NCBI RefSeq assembly: GCF_012979275.1
Contig: NZ_JABASZ010000002.1
Location: 1-64,000 of the forward strand
Reading direction: 5' to 3'
Length of the DNA: 64,000 bases
Origin: Pseudopontixanthobacter vadosimaris
GTDB taxonomy: Bacteria; Pseudomonadota; Alphaproteobacteria; Sphingomonadales; Sphingomonadaceae
In this document: positions 42,000 to 51,931 of the stretch, in pieces
Position numbering within the stretch: the first letter of the stretch is position 1
Layout: every line of letters begins with the position of its first letter
The notes under the pieces: generated by a model
Told to the model about the DNA's origin: nothing
The model's input: only the letters and a program-made list of their open reading frames with translations
The model's database searches: none
Translations under genes and position numbers: made by a program

Positions 42000-42992
42000 T
42001 CAGATATCGCCGCCCGTCAGCCGCTGGCAGACCAGGTCAAGCTGGTCCAGCGTGCGATAGCGAATCGTCACCTGGCCTGATTTGAGATCACCATTCGCGT
42101 TGATTCGTACACTGAGGCCGAGAAATTCCTCAAGGTGGGCCTGTACCGCCGCGATATCCGCATCCTGTGCAGGGTCGCGGGAGGAGGGCCGCGCCTGTCG
42201 GCGTGCCGATTCGCTGTCGCTCCCCCCTTTGGCCAGACGTTCGATCACGCGTACCGACAGTTTCTGGTCGACAGCGCGTCTTGCCAGCGCGACAGCGTCG
42301 TCGTGCCCGATCAGCGCGCGGGCATGACCCATGGACAGCGCGCCCTCCTCCACCATGTCGATGATTGCGTCGGGCAATTGCAACAGCCGCTGCAGATTGG
42401 CCACGTGACTGCGCGACTTGTCGACCAGCCTGGCGATATCGGATTGTTTGAGGTCTTCCTCTTCCGCCAGATGCTGATAGGCCCGCGCCTCTTCGATCGG
42501 GTTCAGATCCTCTCGCTGGATGTTTTCGATCAGGGCGAGCGCCATGATCTCACGCTTGTCGAGTTTGCGGATCAGCGCCGGGATCTCGTGCAACTGGGCC
42601 TTCTGCGCTGCGCGCCACCGCCGTTCGCCAGCCACCAGCTGATATCGTCCACCCGCCAGGGGTCTGACGATGATGGGCTGGATCACGCCGCGCGAGCGAA
42701 TCGACGCTGCCAGTTCATCGAGCGCGTCAGGATCGAAATGGCGCCTGGGCTGATTCGGCAGGGGTTCAATGGAAGCTATCGCGAGCATCGCCAGACCTCC
42801 GGTCCCATCGGCGCCCTCGCCCTGCCCGGTTGCAGATCCGCCGGCGTCGGACGCATTTCGCACGAGCGGTTCTTCGCGCCGGCTTTCACCCAGCAACGCG
42901 CCGAGACCCTTGCCGAGCTTCCGCTTCTTTGCGTCCCCCGATGACCGTTCGGGAACGGAAAAGCGGATGGGGTCTGTTGCCTGCGTGGTCAT
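42000..42992 (-). CDS. parB: Chromosome partitioning protein ParB
   Basis: CTPase that binds parS and spreads around it. 330 residues. The N-terminal KRKLGKGLGALLGESRREE matches the ParA-interaction motif. The ParB/Spo0J core has QPRRHFDPDALDELAASI, VRPLAGGRYQLVAGERRWRA and NIQREDLNPIEEARAYQHLA, then the helix-turn-helix KQSDIARLVDKSRSHVANLQ. The C-terminal dimerisation segment is present (TIRYRTLDQLDLVCQRL). Its start overlaps the parA stop by 4 bases. parS-like sites lie within 4.3 kb upstream. Confidence 0.97.
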   Translation of the reverse strand: MTTQATDPIRFSVPERSSGDAKKRKLGKGLGALLGESRREEPLVRNASDAGGSATGQGEGADGTGGLAMLAIASIEPLPNQPRRHFDPDALDELAASIRSRGVIQPIIVRPLAGGRYQLVAGERRWRAAQKAQLHEIPALIRKLDKREIMALALIENIQREDLNPIEEARAYQHLAEEEDLKQSDIARLVDKSRSHVANLQRLLQLPDAIIDMVEEGALSMGHARALIGHDDAVALARRAVDQKLSVRVIERLAKGGSDSESARRQARPSSRDPAQDADIAAVQAHLEEFLGLSVRINANGDLKSGQVTIRYRTLDQLDLVCQRLTGGDI

Positions 42993-43765
42993 GCAGCCTT
43001 CCTTTGTTCCGGCAGTCGCCCGATCAATTCGCGAGCCAGCGCGATATACGCCCGGCTACCGGCGCAGGAATGATCGTAGACCAGAGCCGGCATGCCATGA
43101 CTTGGCGCTTCCGACAGGCGCACGTTGCGCGGTATCACCGAATCGAACACCAGCGACCCCAGACAATCCCGCACATCGTCCGATACCTGATCGGTCAGGC
43201 GATTACGCCTGTCGAACATGGTGAGAACGATGCCGATGATCCCAAGCTCCGGATTGAACCGCTGCTGTACACGCTCGACCGTCTGCAGAAGCTGGCTCAG
43301 CCCTTCGAGCGCGAAGAATTCACATTGGAGCGGAACCATCAGCGTATCCGCTGCTCCCAGGGCATTCAGGGTCAGCAGGCCCAGGGACGGCGGGCAATCG
43401 ATGAAACAGATATCATGTCCGCGATGCGGTCGAAGGCTATTCCGCAATCGCCCGGTGCGATCGTCTACCGAGACCAGTTCTACCTCGGCACCGCTAAGAT
43501 CGACGGTAGCTGGCACGACATCCAGGCCGGGTATGGATGAAGGAACAATGCACTCAGCCAAGTTACTCTCGTTCACCAGAAGATCGTAGCTTGATGTTTC
43601 GCGCTGGTCCCTGCCCAGGCCGAGGCCGGTCGATGCATTACCCTGCGGGTCGAGATCGATCAGCAGGGTCCGCCAACCGGTTGCCGCCATGGCCGTCGCG
43701 ATATTGATGGCAGTGGTGGTCTTTCCCACCCCACCTTTCTGGTTCGCAATGGCTATGACAATCAT
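42989..43765 (-). CDS. parA: Chromosome partitioning ATPase ParA
   Basis: 258 residues. Deviant Walker A KGGVGKTTT at 10-18, FIDCPPSLGLLTLNAL (Walker B), and the RNRLTDQVSDDVRDCL and VRLSEAPSHGMPALVYD motifs typical of chromosomal Soj/ParA. The start overlaps the rsmG stop by 4 bases, so rsmG-parA-parB is a coupled operon. Drives segregation of the ParB-parS complex at the origin. Confidence 0.97.
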   Translation of the reverse strand: MIVIAIANQKGGVGKTTTAINIATAMAATGWRTLLIDLDPQGNASTGLGLGRDQRETSSYDLLVNESNLAECIVPSSIPGLDVVPATVDLSGAEVELVSVDDRTGRLRNSLRPHRGHDICFIDCPPSLGLLTLNALGAADTLMVPLQCEFFALEGLSQLLQTVERVQQRFNPELGIIGIVLTMFDRRNRLTDQVSDDVRDCLGSLVFDSVIPRNVRLSEAPSHGMPALVYDHSCAGSRAYIALARELIGRLPEQRKAA

Positions 43766-44394
43766 GACTTCCTTTCCGGCACCCTGTAATTACCGACTAA
43801 AATACCCGCGTGATCGTCGGTAATCGATGGTTCCACGTGAAACCCCTTCTGCGCTTCTGGTGCGAGCGATGCAAGTTCCTCTACCGCAGATCGTCCTTTC
43901 GGCAGTAGCCAAATCGTTCGCTCATCCGCAAACCTGCCCGCAAGATCAAGCAACCTCTGCAGCGGCGCAAAGGCGCGTGCGCTGATTACATTGAAACGCT
44001 CATCTAGCACAGATTCAAGTTTGGCACCGATTATCCTGGGGGCACATGTTGCAAGTGTGGCGCATAGATATTCGAGCCATGCAGACCGTTTTCGGCGAGC
44101 TTCCACCAACGTAACCGCGATGTCGGGCCGCATGATGGCGATTACCAATCCCGGCAGTCCTGCGCCCGATCCTAAATCAAGCCAATTCGTGTTTCCACGT
44201 GGAACATGATCGAGCAGTTGGGCGCTATCCGCAATATGGCGGGACCAGACGGCATCAAGAGAGTTCCGGGAAACCAGATTCTGGTTTTCAGCCTCCCTCC
44301 TGAGATGCTCCACATAGCTTTCCAGCACGGCGAATGCCTCCGCCGAGCACCTCTTCGCGACGAATGCACGAGCGTCATCTTCGCTTGCGATCAT
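43762..44394 (-). CDS. rsmG: 16S rRNA m7G527 methyltransferase
   Basis: 210 residues. The SAM-binding motif is [17 protein letters not shown] near residue 70, followed by [17 protein letters not shown] and [19 protein letters not shown]. The gene is the usual neighbour of mnmG and parA in alphaproteobacteria (gidB). Its start overlaps the mnmG stop and its own stop overlaps parA. One parS-like site lies within its coding sequence and another just inside its 3' end. Confidence 0.95.
   Translation of the reverse strand: MIASEDDARAFVAKRCSAEAFAVLESYVEHLRREAENQNLVSRNSLDAVWSRHIADSAQLLDHVPRGNTNWLDLGSGAGLPGLVIAIMRPDIAVTLVEARRKRSAWLEYLCATLATCAPRIIGAKLESVLDERFNVISARAFAPLQRLLDLAGRFADERTIWLLPKGRSAVEELASLAPEAQKGFHVEPSITDDHAGILVGNYRVPERKS
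43829..43844. promoter_or_regulatory. parS site (rsmG 3' end)
   Basis: GGTTCCACGTGAAACC: 14 of 16 matches to the parS consensus with a perfect CACGTG core. It is 64 bases before the parA start region and within the rsmG gene. Confidence 0.72.
44191..44206. promoter_or_regulatory. parS site (within rsmG)
   Basis: GTTTCCACGTGGAACA: 14 of 16 matches to the parS consensus, with a perfect CACGTG core. Confidence 0.72.
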
Positions 44395-46274
44395 GCACCT
44401 GAACCGATCATGCGGGCATGAACGAGAACGGCTGACAGGGCAGCCGGAGTGATGCCTCTAACCCGCCCCGCCGCTGCGAGGTTTGCGGGTTTGGCCTGCG
44501 TCAGCACTTCCTTCATTTCGTTGGAAAGGCCAGGAATCGCCTCGTAAGGGAAGGAAGCCGCCAGCGACAGCGCCTCAGCATGATGAAGATCGCGCAATTC
44601 CGCATCCTGTCGCGCAAGATAGGGTGCATAGGTCGCATCTTCGGCCATCTCCTGCATCAATTCGTCTCCCGCATTCAGATGCGCAGGGATCTCCGGCCTG
44701 AAATCATCCAGAGTAATCTCGTTGAAGCGCAGCCACTCGGCGATCGGCCGGCGCCCACCATCCTTGCGGACCTTGACCCCTCGGAGAGCTAAACCGGCAG
44801 AATGAACCGGCGTATCGAAGAACTCGCGGCGAATGCGCCGGCCGGATTCACGCTCTTCAAACCAGGCCTTACGTTCGCCGCGCACCAGACCGGCTTCGAT
44901 GCCGCAGCCGGTGAGACGGGTGGTTGCATTATTCGCCCGGAGCCGAAGGCGGTATTCCGCCCGCGAGGTCAACATACGGTAAGGTTCGGCCACGCCCTGC
45001 AGGGTGAGATCATCGACCATGACCGCCATGTAGGAATTGGCACGGTTGAGGGGCACAGCCGCCGTTCCAAGAATAGCCGCCGCAGCATGCATCCCTGCGA
45101 CCAGACCTTGCGCAGCAGCTTCCTCATAGCCGGTCGTGCCATTTATCTGACCGGCGCAATACAGGCCTGGCATGCTTCTCACCTCCAGTGCGGAGGTCAG
45201 GGCGCGCGGGTCGATATAGTCATATTCGACCGCATAGCCCGGTACCTCGATCCGCACCCGTTCCAGCCCGGTCATCTCGCGCAACATGGCCAGTTGCACA
45301 TCCGCCGGCAGAGAGGTGCTGATCCCGTTCGGGTAGATGAAATGCGTGTCCAGACCTTCAGGTTCGAGGAAAACCTGATGCCCGTCACGATCGCCGAACC
45401 GGTGAATCTTGTCCTCGATAGAAGGACAATAACGCGGACCTGTCCCTTCGATCGCCCCGGCGAACAGGGGAGACCTGCCGAGGTTGGCGCGAATGATGTC
45501 ATGGCTTGCCTGATTCGTGCGCGCGATGCCGCAGAATATCTGCGGATTCAGGCGCGATCCGGTCAGCGGAGACATTGTCCATGGCTCGCGGTCGGTCGGC
45601 TGGCTCTCCAGCCGTGACCAATCGATCGTTCGTCCGTCCAGCCGGGGCGGCGTTCCGGTCTTTAACCGTCCCATCGGCAGATCGGCTTCGCGCAGCTGTT
45701 TCGCAAGAATGCGGGCCGCATTCTCCCCGATCCGACCACCTTCGAAACGCTCTTCTCCCCTGAACATGCAGCCGCCCAGGAAAGTCCCCGTGCAGAGGAT
45801 CACCGCTTCTGCCTTCAAGGTTGAACCATCGGCAAGAACGAGTCCGACAACCCTGCCCCCACCAAGAATCAGTTCGGCTGCTTCGCCTTCCACAATCGTA
45901 ATTTCATGCTGACGCGCGAGCAGGCGATGCACTTCCCGCCGGTAAAGATTACGATCGGCCTGGGCGCGCGGCCCCCAGACCGCACTGCCTTTCGATCGGT
46001 TCAACATGCGATAATGGATGGCTGCAGCATCTGCGGCGCGGCCGATCACCCCATCAAGAGCATCCACTTCACGAACGAGATGGCCTTTGCCCAGCCCGCC
46101 GATAGCGGGATTGCAGCTCATAGCGCCGATCGTCTTGCGGTCGAAAGTGACCAGCCCCACCTGCACGCCCATGCGGGCGGCGGCCGATGCCGCCTCCACC
46201 CCGGCGTGCCCGCCACCAATTACCAGAACGTCGAAATTCATCATGCCCGATCGCTTACAACCACTAAAGTTCAT
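44391..46274 (-). CDS. mnmG: tRNA uridine-5-carboxymethylaminomethyl modification enzyme
   Basis: FAD-dependent partner of MnmE for wobble U34 of tRNAs. 627 residues. [17 protein letters not shown] is the FAD-binding loop; other motifs are [43 protein letters not shown] and [18 protein letters not shown]. Start 46274 is chosen for its AGGA ribosome site six bases upstream; ATG 46244 ([11 protein letters not shown]) is an alternative closer to some family starts. A parS-like site overlaps the ribosome-site boundary (46284-46299). Confidence 0.95.
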   Translation of the reverse strand: MNFSGCKRSGMMNFDVLVIGGGHAGVEAASAAARMGVQVGLVTFDRKTIGAMSCNPAIGGLGKGHLVREVDALDGVIGRAADAAAIHYRMLNRSKGSAVWGPRAQADRNLYRREVHRLLARQHEITIVEGEAAELILGGGRVVGLVLADGSTLKAEAVILCTGTFLGGCMFRGEERFEGGRIGENAARILAKQLREADLPMGRLKTGTPPRLDGRTIDWSRLESQPTDREPWTMSPLTGSRLNPQIFCGIARTNQASHDIIRANLGRSPLFAGAIEGTGPRYCPSIEDKIHRFGDRDGHQVFLEPEGLDTHFIYPNGISTSLPADVQLAMLREMTGLERVRIEVPGYAVEYDYIDPRALTSALEVRSMPGLYCAGQINGTTGYEEAAAQGLVAGMHAAAAILGTAAVPLNRANSYMAVMVDDLTLQGVAEPYRMLTSRAEYRLRLRANNATTRLTGCGIEAGLVRGERKAWFEERESGRRIRREFFDTPVHSAGLALRGVKVRKDGGRRPIAEWLRFNEITLDDFRPEIPAHLNAGDELMQEMAEDATYAPYLARQDAELRDLHHAEALSLAASFPYEAIPGLSNEMKEVLTQAKPANLAAAGRVRGITPAALSAVLVHARMIGSGA

Positions 46275-46283
46275 CAAAGATCC

Positions 46284-46299
46284 TGTTTCACGTGGAACT
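46284..46299. promoter_or_regulatory. parS site in the mnmE-mnmG gap
   Basis: TGTTTCACGTGGAACT: 15 of 16 matches to the parS consensus, the best in the window, and intergenic. It abuts the mnmG ribosome site. Confidence 0.85.
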
Positions 46300-46319
46300 G
46301 GGGCATGGTGCACCAATTT

Positions 46320-46335
46320 TGTTTCCCGTGAAACT
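46320..46335. promoter_or_regulatory. parS-like site in the mnmE-mnmG gap
   Basis: TGTTTCCCGTGAAACT: 14 of 16 matches to the parS consensus, with a core CCCGTG instead of CACGTG. It sits at the mnmE stop, 20 bases from the best site, so the two form a pair. Confidence 0.6.
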
Positions 46336-47609
46336 TATTTGCCGATGCAGAAGCTCCCAAACAAGCTGTCCAGCATATCTTCCGTAGAAGTCCGTCCGAG
46401 CAGGCTATCCATCGAAAGACGCATTTGCCGAAATTCTTCCGCGATCAGAAGCAAGTCCGTTGCCGCTTCCGTATTTTTCAAAGCATGGTAGGCGTTCCCG
46501 ATCAGCGCGCGCTGGCGGCTGTTCAGCGCCACTTCACCAGCTTTGGGCAACAGCTTCTTTGCGGCGGTCGCAATCTCGTCCCGCAACGCGTCGACGCCAT
46601 CTCCTGTCCTGCCCGACACAAAATGGCACGAAGCGCTCTTGGCAGGACCACCCGGCAGATCCGAACAGGAGGCGACTTCGATGGCGTTTTCCGGCCCCTC
46701 GCCTTCGGTTCCCAGCCACAGGACGATGTCAGCCCGGGCAAGGGCCTGCTCCGCCCGGGCAATCCCGATGCGTTCGACCTCGTCCTGCGATGCCTCGTGC
46801 AATCCGGCAGTATCCATGAACACGATCGGAACGCCGGCAATCGAGACCGGCCGTTCAAGCACGTCGCGCGTGGTTCCCGCGATTGGCGTGATGATTGCCG
46901 CATCACTGTCCGTCAACAGGTTGAAAAGTGTCGATTTTCCGGCGTTCGGCGGACCTGCAAGCACCACTTTCACACCTTCCTTCAGGCGTTCGGCCGAAGG
47001 CTTCTCCAGCCATTCCCGCATTTCGTCGCCGAGTTTCTTTCGTGTATCGCCAAGCTCGGGCGGCAATTCGGACACGTCGTCCTCATCGGAAAAGTCGAGA
47101 ACGGCTTCGACCTGTGCGGAGAGCGACAGGATGGTTTCGCGCCACCGTTCGCAGCGATGCGAAAGTCGCCCCTCGACCATCGCCATGGCCGCGCGGCGCT
47201 GCAGTTCCGTCTCCGCGGACAGGAGGTCACCCAGCCCTTCGGCTTCGGCAAGATCGACAATTCCATTGGCGAAAGCCCGGCGTGTAAATTCACCAGGTGC
47301 TGCCGCGCGCAAGCCCGGCAGTGCGGCCAATGCAGCCTGAACCCCTGAGATTACTGCCCTCCCCCCATGGCAATGCATTTCGGCCAGATCTTCACCCGTA
47401 GCAGTCTTCGGGCCGGGGAAAAACAGCATCAACCCCCTGTCGAGCAGCAGGCCCTCCGCATTCCTGAAGCTGGCGTGACTTGCCCGTCTCGCCTCCGGCA
47501 CCCGACCTGCGAGAGCGATAAGCGCCGATGAAGCTGCGGGCCCGCTGATCCGGATGACCCCGATGCCGGCGGGTGGAAGCCCGCTGGAAAGTGCAAAAAT
47601 CGTGTCCAT
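46335..47609 (-). CDS. mnmE: tRNA modification GTPase MnmE
   Basis: 424 residues. The N-terminal tetrahydrofolate-binding domain has LSSGLPPAGIGVIRISGPAA and AEMHCHGGRAVI. The G domain has GPPNAGKSTLFNLL (Walker A) and IAGTTRDVLE, then VFMDTAGLHEA. The invariant C-terminal CIGK motif closes the protein. Works with MnmG in the same pathway. Shorter than many (~450), as is common in alphaproteobacteria. ATG 47609 lies 13 bases after the DUF6489 stop. Confidence 0.96.
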   Translation of the reverse strand: MDTIFALSSGLPPAGIGVIRISGPAASSALIALAGRVPEARRASHASFRNAEGLLLDRGLMLFFPGPKTATGEDLAEMHCHGGRAVISGVQAALAALPGLRAAAPGEFTRRAFANGIVDLAEAEGLGDLLSAETELQRRAAMAMVEGRLSHRCERWRETILSLSAQVEAVLDFSDEDDVSELPPELGDTRKKLGDEMREWLEKPSAERLKEGVKVVLAGPPNAGKSTLFNLLTDSDAAIITPIAGTTRDVLERPVSIAGVPIVFMDTAGLHEASQDEVERIGIARAEQALARADIVLWLGTEGEGPENAIEVASCSDLPGGPAKSASCHFVSGRTGDGVDALRDEIATAAKKLLPKAGEVALNSRQRALIGNAYHALKNTEAATDLLLIAEEFRQMRLSMDSLLGRTSTEDMLDSLFGSFCIGK

Positions 47610-47622
47610 GCGGCGCGGATGA

Positions 47623-47895
47623 TCAGTCTTTCTGCTTCGCCTTGTCGGCGGATCCTCGCGCGCCTTCGGCAGCGGCAGCGCTGCTTTCCATGAATTTCTG
47701 GAACATCATCAGGCCCATCTGCCCCATGGGCGCCAGCTGGCGGGCATATTCCTGCACCTGTTCTGGGTTGCTCACGCCTTTCATCGCGCGGCTGATCGTA
47801 TCGACATAGATATCATTGGCCCGGCTTACATCCGGCAATCCCATGAAGGCGCGCGCCTCTTCCGGTGTGCAATCGATCTCGACATGGACCTTCAT
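47623..47895 (-). CDS. DUF6489 family protein
   Basis: 90 residues from ATG 47895, with GGGAGAG upstream: MKVHVEIDCTPEEARAFMG, then LPDVSRANDIYVDTIS and a Gly/Met stretch APMGQMGLMMFQKFMESSAA. The tail is Ala/Lys/Asp-rich. It matches a small alphaproteobacterial family (DUF6489) found upstream of mnmE. Function unknown; the middle may be an amphipathic helix. A longer frame to 47982 is not needed. Confidence 0.8.
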   Translation of the reverse strand: MKVHVEIDCTPEEARAFMGLPDVSRANDIYVDTISRAMKGVSNPEQVQEYARQLAPMGQMGLMMFQKFMESSAAAAEGARGSADKAKQKD

Positions 47896-48003
47896 CCCCG
47901 CTCTCCCGTTAATGCTGATAACACCCCTTAAACTGGGTTCCATCATCGCACTACGCAAGCGATAACGCCTCCCGCCTATCAAGATTACCGACAGGAGTAA
48001 TGC

Positions 48004-48699
48004 ATGACTGACAATGTAAGCATCGAGACACTAGATGGCTCGGGCGAATTCAGCGCCTATGTCGCGCGGCCGGCCGACAAGCCGCGGGCCGCCATCATCG
48101 TCATACAGGAAATCTTCGGCGTAAATGCCGGGATCCGCCGCAAATGCGACCGGCTGGCGGAACAGGGCTATCTCGCGATCGCGCCGGATCTGTTCTGGCG
48201 GCTCGAGCCCGGCATCGAACTCGACCCGGATGTCGAGCCGGAATTCCAGCGCGCGCTGGGGCTGATGAACAAATTCGATCAGGACAAGGGCGTCCGCGAT
48301 ATCGAGGCGACGATCAAATATGCCCGTGCGCAAGGGTGCGCGAAAGTCGGCGCGGTCGGCTACTGCCTCGGCGGCAGGCTGGCATTCATGACGGCCGCGC
48401 GCACCGATTCCGATGCGACCGTCGGCTATTATGCCGTCGGCGTGGACAATCTGCTGCGGGAGAAACACGCCATTTCCAATCCGCTGATGCTGCATATCCC
48501 GACCGAAGACGGGTTCGTGGACGCTGCCGCACAAGATGCGATGCATGACGGCCTCGACGATCATCCCAAGGTAACCCTGCACGATTATGCGGGGCTGGAT
48601 CACGGCTTCGCCACCGAATTCGGCAAGCGCCGGGACGAGGAAGGCGCAAGACTGGCAGACCAGCGAACCGAGGAATTCTTCGCGAAGCATCTCGGCTGA
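48004..48699 (+). CDS. Dienelactone hydrolase family protein
   Basis: 231 residues, alpha/beta hydrolase. Nucleophile Cys in GAVGYCLGGRLAF and catalytic His in YAGLDHGFA are seen; the Asp is within MLHIPTEDGFVD. AIIVIQEIFGVNAGIRRKCD is typical of the family. Starts at ATG 48004 with CAGGAG upstream. Probably a serine/cysteine-hydrolase acting on lactones or esters; the true substrate is not inferable. Followed after 5 bp by the FMN glutamate-synthase-like gene, so both may be co-transcribed. Confidence 0.9.
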   Translation: MTDNVSIETLDGSGEFSAYVARPADKPRAAIIVIQEIFGVNAGIRRKCDRLAEQGYLAIAPDLFWRLEPGIELDPDVEPEFQRALGLMNKFDQDKGVRDIEATIKYARAQGCAKVGAVGYCLGGRLAFMTAARTDSDATVGYYAVGVDNLLREKHAISNPLMLHIPTEDGFVDAAAQDAMHDGLDDHPKVTLHDYAGLDHGFATEFGKRRDEEGARLADQRTEEFFAKHLG

Positions 48700-48704
48700 A
48701 CGGC

Positions 48705-50321
48705 ATGAAGAAATTTACACCGCTTCCCGGTTCCGCCAATCTGACCACGCGCCTTGCCGCCCCGGCGATCCTGCTGATCCTTGCCGTCGCAGCCTGTTTC
48801 TGGGGTCCGGCGCGCTGGACCCTGCTCATCATCGTTCCCTTGCTTCTGATCGCTGTCTTCGATTTCTTTCAGAAGCGACACACGCTGCGGCGCAATTTTC
48901 CGCTGGTGGCGCGTTTCCGCTGGCTGATGGAGACGCTGCGGCCCTATTTGCATTCCTACATCGTCGAGGGCGATCTCGAAGGGCGGCCCTTCAACCATGA
49001 CGAGCGGGCGCTGGTCTATGCGCGGGCGAAGGGGCAGCTCGATTCCCATCCTTTCGGGACGGAGCTCGACGTCTATTCCGAGGAATATGAGTGGCTCGCC
49101 CATTCGATCGTTCCGAATGCGGCAACACCGCAGGAGTGGCGGTGCCGGGTCGGCAGCAGCCAGTGTTCCCGGCCATATGACGCGGCACTGCTCAACATCT
49201 CGGCGATGAGTTTCGGCTCGCTCTCGGCGAACGCGATACTCGCCCTCAACCAAGGCGCGGCGATGAGCAATTTCTATCACGACAGCGGCGAAGGCGGGCT
49301 GTCACGCTATCATCTATCGCATGGTGGCGATCTGGTCTGGGAAATCGGCTCCGGCTATTTCGGGTGTCGCCACTCCGACGGCAGCTTCAACCCCGACCAG
49401 TTCGCCGAAAGCGCGTCACTGGACCAGGTCAAGATGATCGAGATCAAGCTCAGCCAGGGAGCGAAGCCCGGCCATGGCGGAGTGCTGCCCGGCGCCAAGG
49501 TCACGCGCGAAATAGCCGAGACCCGCGGCGTGAAACCGGGCGAGGATTGCGTGTCGCCGCCGGCGCATTCGACATTTTCCACGCCGGCCGGAATGCTGGA
49601 GTGGGCGGCCCGGTTGCGCGATCTGTCGGGCGGCAAGCCGGTGGGTATCAAGCTCTGCGTCGGACAACCGCATGAGGTGTTCGCGATCATGAAAGCGATG
49701 CTGGAGACCGGCATTCGCCTCGATTTCATCACCGTCGACGGGGCCGAAGGGGGCACGGGCGCCGCCCCGCTCGAACTGTCCAATCGGATGGGGATGCCGC
49801 TGCGCGAAGGTCTGATCCTGATGCGCAATGCGCTGGTCGGATCGGGTCTGAAGCAGGAGGTGAAGGTTGCCGCAGCGGGCAAAGTGCATTCCGGCGCCGG
49901 CATGGCAATGAAGTTCGGCCTCGGCGCCGATTGGTGCAATGCCGGACGGGCCTTCATGTTCGCGCTCGGCTGCGTGCAATCCATGCGCTGTCATGACGAT
50001 ACCTGCCCCACCGGGGTGGCAACGCAGGATCCGACCCGTGAGCGCGGGCTGGTGGTGGCGGACAAGGGGCCGCGCGTGGCGCGTTTCCAGCGCCAGACGC
50101 TGCATGGATTGCGCGAAATCGTGGTGGCGATGGGTCTCGATAATCCCTGGCAGATTCAACCGCATCACATCAGCGAGAGGCTGAATACCGTGCAATCCGG
50201 GCCGATGGACGGGTTCTACAATTTCCTGCAGGAGGGGGAGCTGCTGAGCGCGCCCGAAGGCACGCAATATGCCCGCTACTGGCAGGCGGCGCAGGCCGGC
50301 AGCTTCGACATGGCGAACTAA
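48705..50321 (+). CDS. FMN-binding glutamate synthase-like protein
   Basis: 538 residues. Two membrane segments near the N-terminus (LAAPAILLILAVAACFW and TLLIIVPLLLIAVFDFF) precede a cytosolic barrel. The FMN domain of glutamate synthase is recognisable: ISAMSFGSLSANAILALN, IEIKLSQGAKPGHGGVLPGA, VDGAEGGTGAAPLELS and an Fe-S-like CHDDTCPTGVATQDP. It lacks the amidotransferase and pyridine-nucleotide parts of GltB. Such membrane-linked stand-alone FMN proteins are common but uncharacterised. The role and acceptor are unknown. Confidence 0.87.
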   Translation: MKKFTPLPGSANLTTRLAAPAILLILAVAACFWGPARWTLLIIVPLLLIAVFDFFQKRHTLRRNFPLVARFRWLMETLRPYLHSYIVEGDLEGRPFNHDERALVYARAKGQLDSHPFGTELDVYSEEYEWLAHSIVPNAATPQEWRCRVGSSQCSRPYDAALLNISAMSFGSLSANAILALNQGAAMSNFYHDSGEGGLSRYHLSHGGDLVWEIGSGYFGCRHSDGSFNPDQFAESASLDQVKMIEIKLSQGAKPGHGGVLPGAKVTREIAETRGVKPGEDCVSPPAHSTFSTPAGMLEWAARLRDLSGGKPVGIKLCVGQPHEVFAIMKAMLETGIRLDFITVDGAEGGTGAAPLELSNRMGMPLREGLILMRNALVGSGLKQEVKVAAAGKVHSGAGMAMKFGLGADWCNAGRAFMFALGCVQSMRCHDDTCPTGVATQDPTRERGLVVADKGPRVARFQRQTLHGLREIVVAMGLDNPWQIQPHHISERLNTVQSGPMDGFYNFLQEGELLSAPEGTQYARYWQAAQAGSFDMAN

Positions 50322-50322
50322 A

Positions 50323-50366
50323 CCGCCCCGTCGGGCGGCCACGCGATGCCGGCGAAATCCGGCATC
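50323..50366 (+). terminator. Two consecutive hairpins between convergent genes
   Basis: CCGCCC, CGTC, GGGCGG (50323-50338), then GATGCCGG, CGAAAT, CCGGCATC (50345-50366), directly after the FMN protein stop. Both stems are perfect. No long T run follows on the plus strand; on the minus strand the first hairpin is followed by TTTAG. Likely bidirectional attenuation between this gene and rho. Confidence 0.5.
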
Positions 50367-50500
50367 TTGCGGCGAATGGCAAGCGGCAGGCTGCGTGGAA
50401 CCACCGCCCGAAGTTCAGCCGCGATGCCGACGCGTAGCCGCGTCATTTGCGCTGGATAACAGGAAAACCCTCCCTGCCGGTTAACGCCTGGCGCCTGGCT

Positions 50501-51766
50501 TTACTGATTCATGGTCGCGAAGAAATCCTCGTTGGTCTTGGAATCCTTCATCTTGTCGAGCAGGAATTCCATCGAATCGATGGTGCCCATCTGCATGAGG
50601 ATGCGGCGCAGCACCCACATCTTCGACAGCTTGTCCTTCTCGACCAGCAGTTCTTCCTTCCGGGTTCCGGACTTGCCCACATCCAGCGCCGGGAAGATGC
50701 GCTTGTCCGCAACCTTGCGGTCGAGCACGATTTCCGAATTGCCGGTGCCCTTGAATTCCTCGAAGATCACCTCGTCCATCCGGCTGCCGGTATCGATCAG
50801 CGCGGTGGCGATGATGGAGAGCGAACCGCCTTCCTCGATATTGCGGGCCGCGCCGAAGAAGCGCTTGGGGCGCTGCAAGGCATTGGCATCGACGCCGCCG
50901 GTCAGCACCTTGCCGCTGGAAGGGACCACCGTGTTGTAGGCACGGCCCAGGCGGGTGATGGAATCGAGCAGGATGACCACGTCCTTCTTGTGCTCGACCA
51001 GACGCTTGGCCTTCTCGATCACCATTTCGGCCACCTGCACGTGGCGCTGCGCGGGTTCGTCGAAGGTGGAGGAGATGACCTCGCCCTTCACGCTGCGCTG
51101 CATGTCGGTGACTTCCTCCGGCCGTTCATCGACCAGCAGCACCAGCAGGAACACTTCGGGATGATTGTCGGTGATCGCCTTGGCGATGTTCTGCAGCAGC
51201 ACGGTCTTGCCGGTGCGCGGCGGCGCGACGATCAGCGCGCGCTGGCCCTTGCCCTGCGGGCTGATAATATCGATCACCCGCGCGCTCTTGTCCTTTTCCG
51301 TGGGATCGAGCGTGTCGAGCGACAGTTTCTCATCCGGATAGAGCGGCGTGAGATTGTCGAAATTGGTCCGCAGACGCACCTGGTCGGGATCGTCGTAATT
51401 GACCTTCGTCAGCTTGGTCAGCGCGAAATAGCGTTCGCCCTCGCGGGGCGCGCGGATCTGGCCTTCGACCGTATCGCCGGTGCGCAGACCCCATTTGCGG
51501 ACCTGGTTCGGCGACAGATAGATATCGTCGGGACCGGCGAGGTAATTCGCTTCCGGGCTGCGGAGGAAGCCAAAACCATCGGACATCACCTCAATGGTGC
51601 CGATGCCCATGATGTCCTCTTCATATTCCTCATCCTCCGCCAGTTCGCGCAGGATGCAGAACATCAGATCCTGTCGGCGCATGGTGGAAGCGCCCTCGAC
51701 GCCGAGGTCTTCCGCCATCTGCACGAGATCGGCGGGCGGTTTCTGTTTCAAATCCTTGAGATGCAT
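50501..51766 (-). CDS. rho: Transcription termination factor Rho
   Basis: Hexameric RNA helicase. 421 residues. The N-terminal RNA-binding OB fold is [18 protein letters not shown] and [16 protein letters not shown]; the primary-site FYK region is [14 protein letters not shown]. Walker A is [11 protein letters not shown] near 183 and the Q/R-loop region is [19 protein letters not shown] 51766. It is downstream of hemJ and hemE on the same strand, as near the Caulobacter origin. Confidence 0.97.
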   Translation of the reverse strand: MHLKDLKQKPPADLVQMAEDLGVEGASTMRRQDLMFCILRELAEDEEYEEDIMGIGTIEVMSDGFGFLRSPEANYLAGPDDIYLSPNQVRKWGLRTGDTVEGQIRAPREGERYFALTKLTKVNYDDPDQVRLRTNFDNLTPLYPDEKLSLDTLDPTEKDKSARVIDIISPQGKGQRALIVAPPRTGKTVLLQNIAKAITDNHPEVFLLVLLVDERPEEVTDMQRSVKGEVISSTFDEPAQRHVQVAEMVIEKAKRLVEHKKDVVILLDSITRLGRAYNTVVPSSGKVLTGGVDANALQRPKRFFGAARNIEEGGSLSIIATALIDTGSRMDEVIFEEFKGTGNSEIVLDRKVADKRIFPALDVGKSGTRKEELLVEKDKLSKMWVLRRILMQMGTIDSMEFLLDKMKDSKTNEDFFATMNQ

Positions 51767-51931
51767 AGATATTTTCCAGACAGGAGAATGCGGGCCGGCG
51801 GGTCGTGGGGCTTGGGGAAAGCGAACCCGGGAACAGCGCCGCAGGCGCGAACTCCCTATCCGGATCGGCTGCGGAACTACGCCGCAGCAAGGCTTCGGTC
51901 AATCCACTTTGCAGATAGCGGCTGCTGCCCG

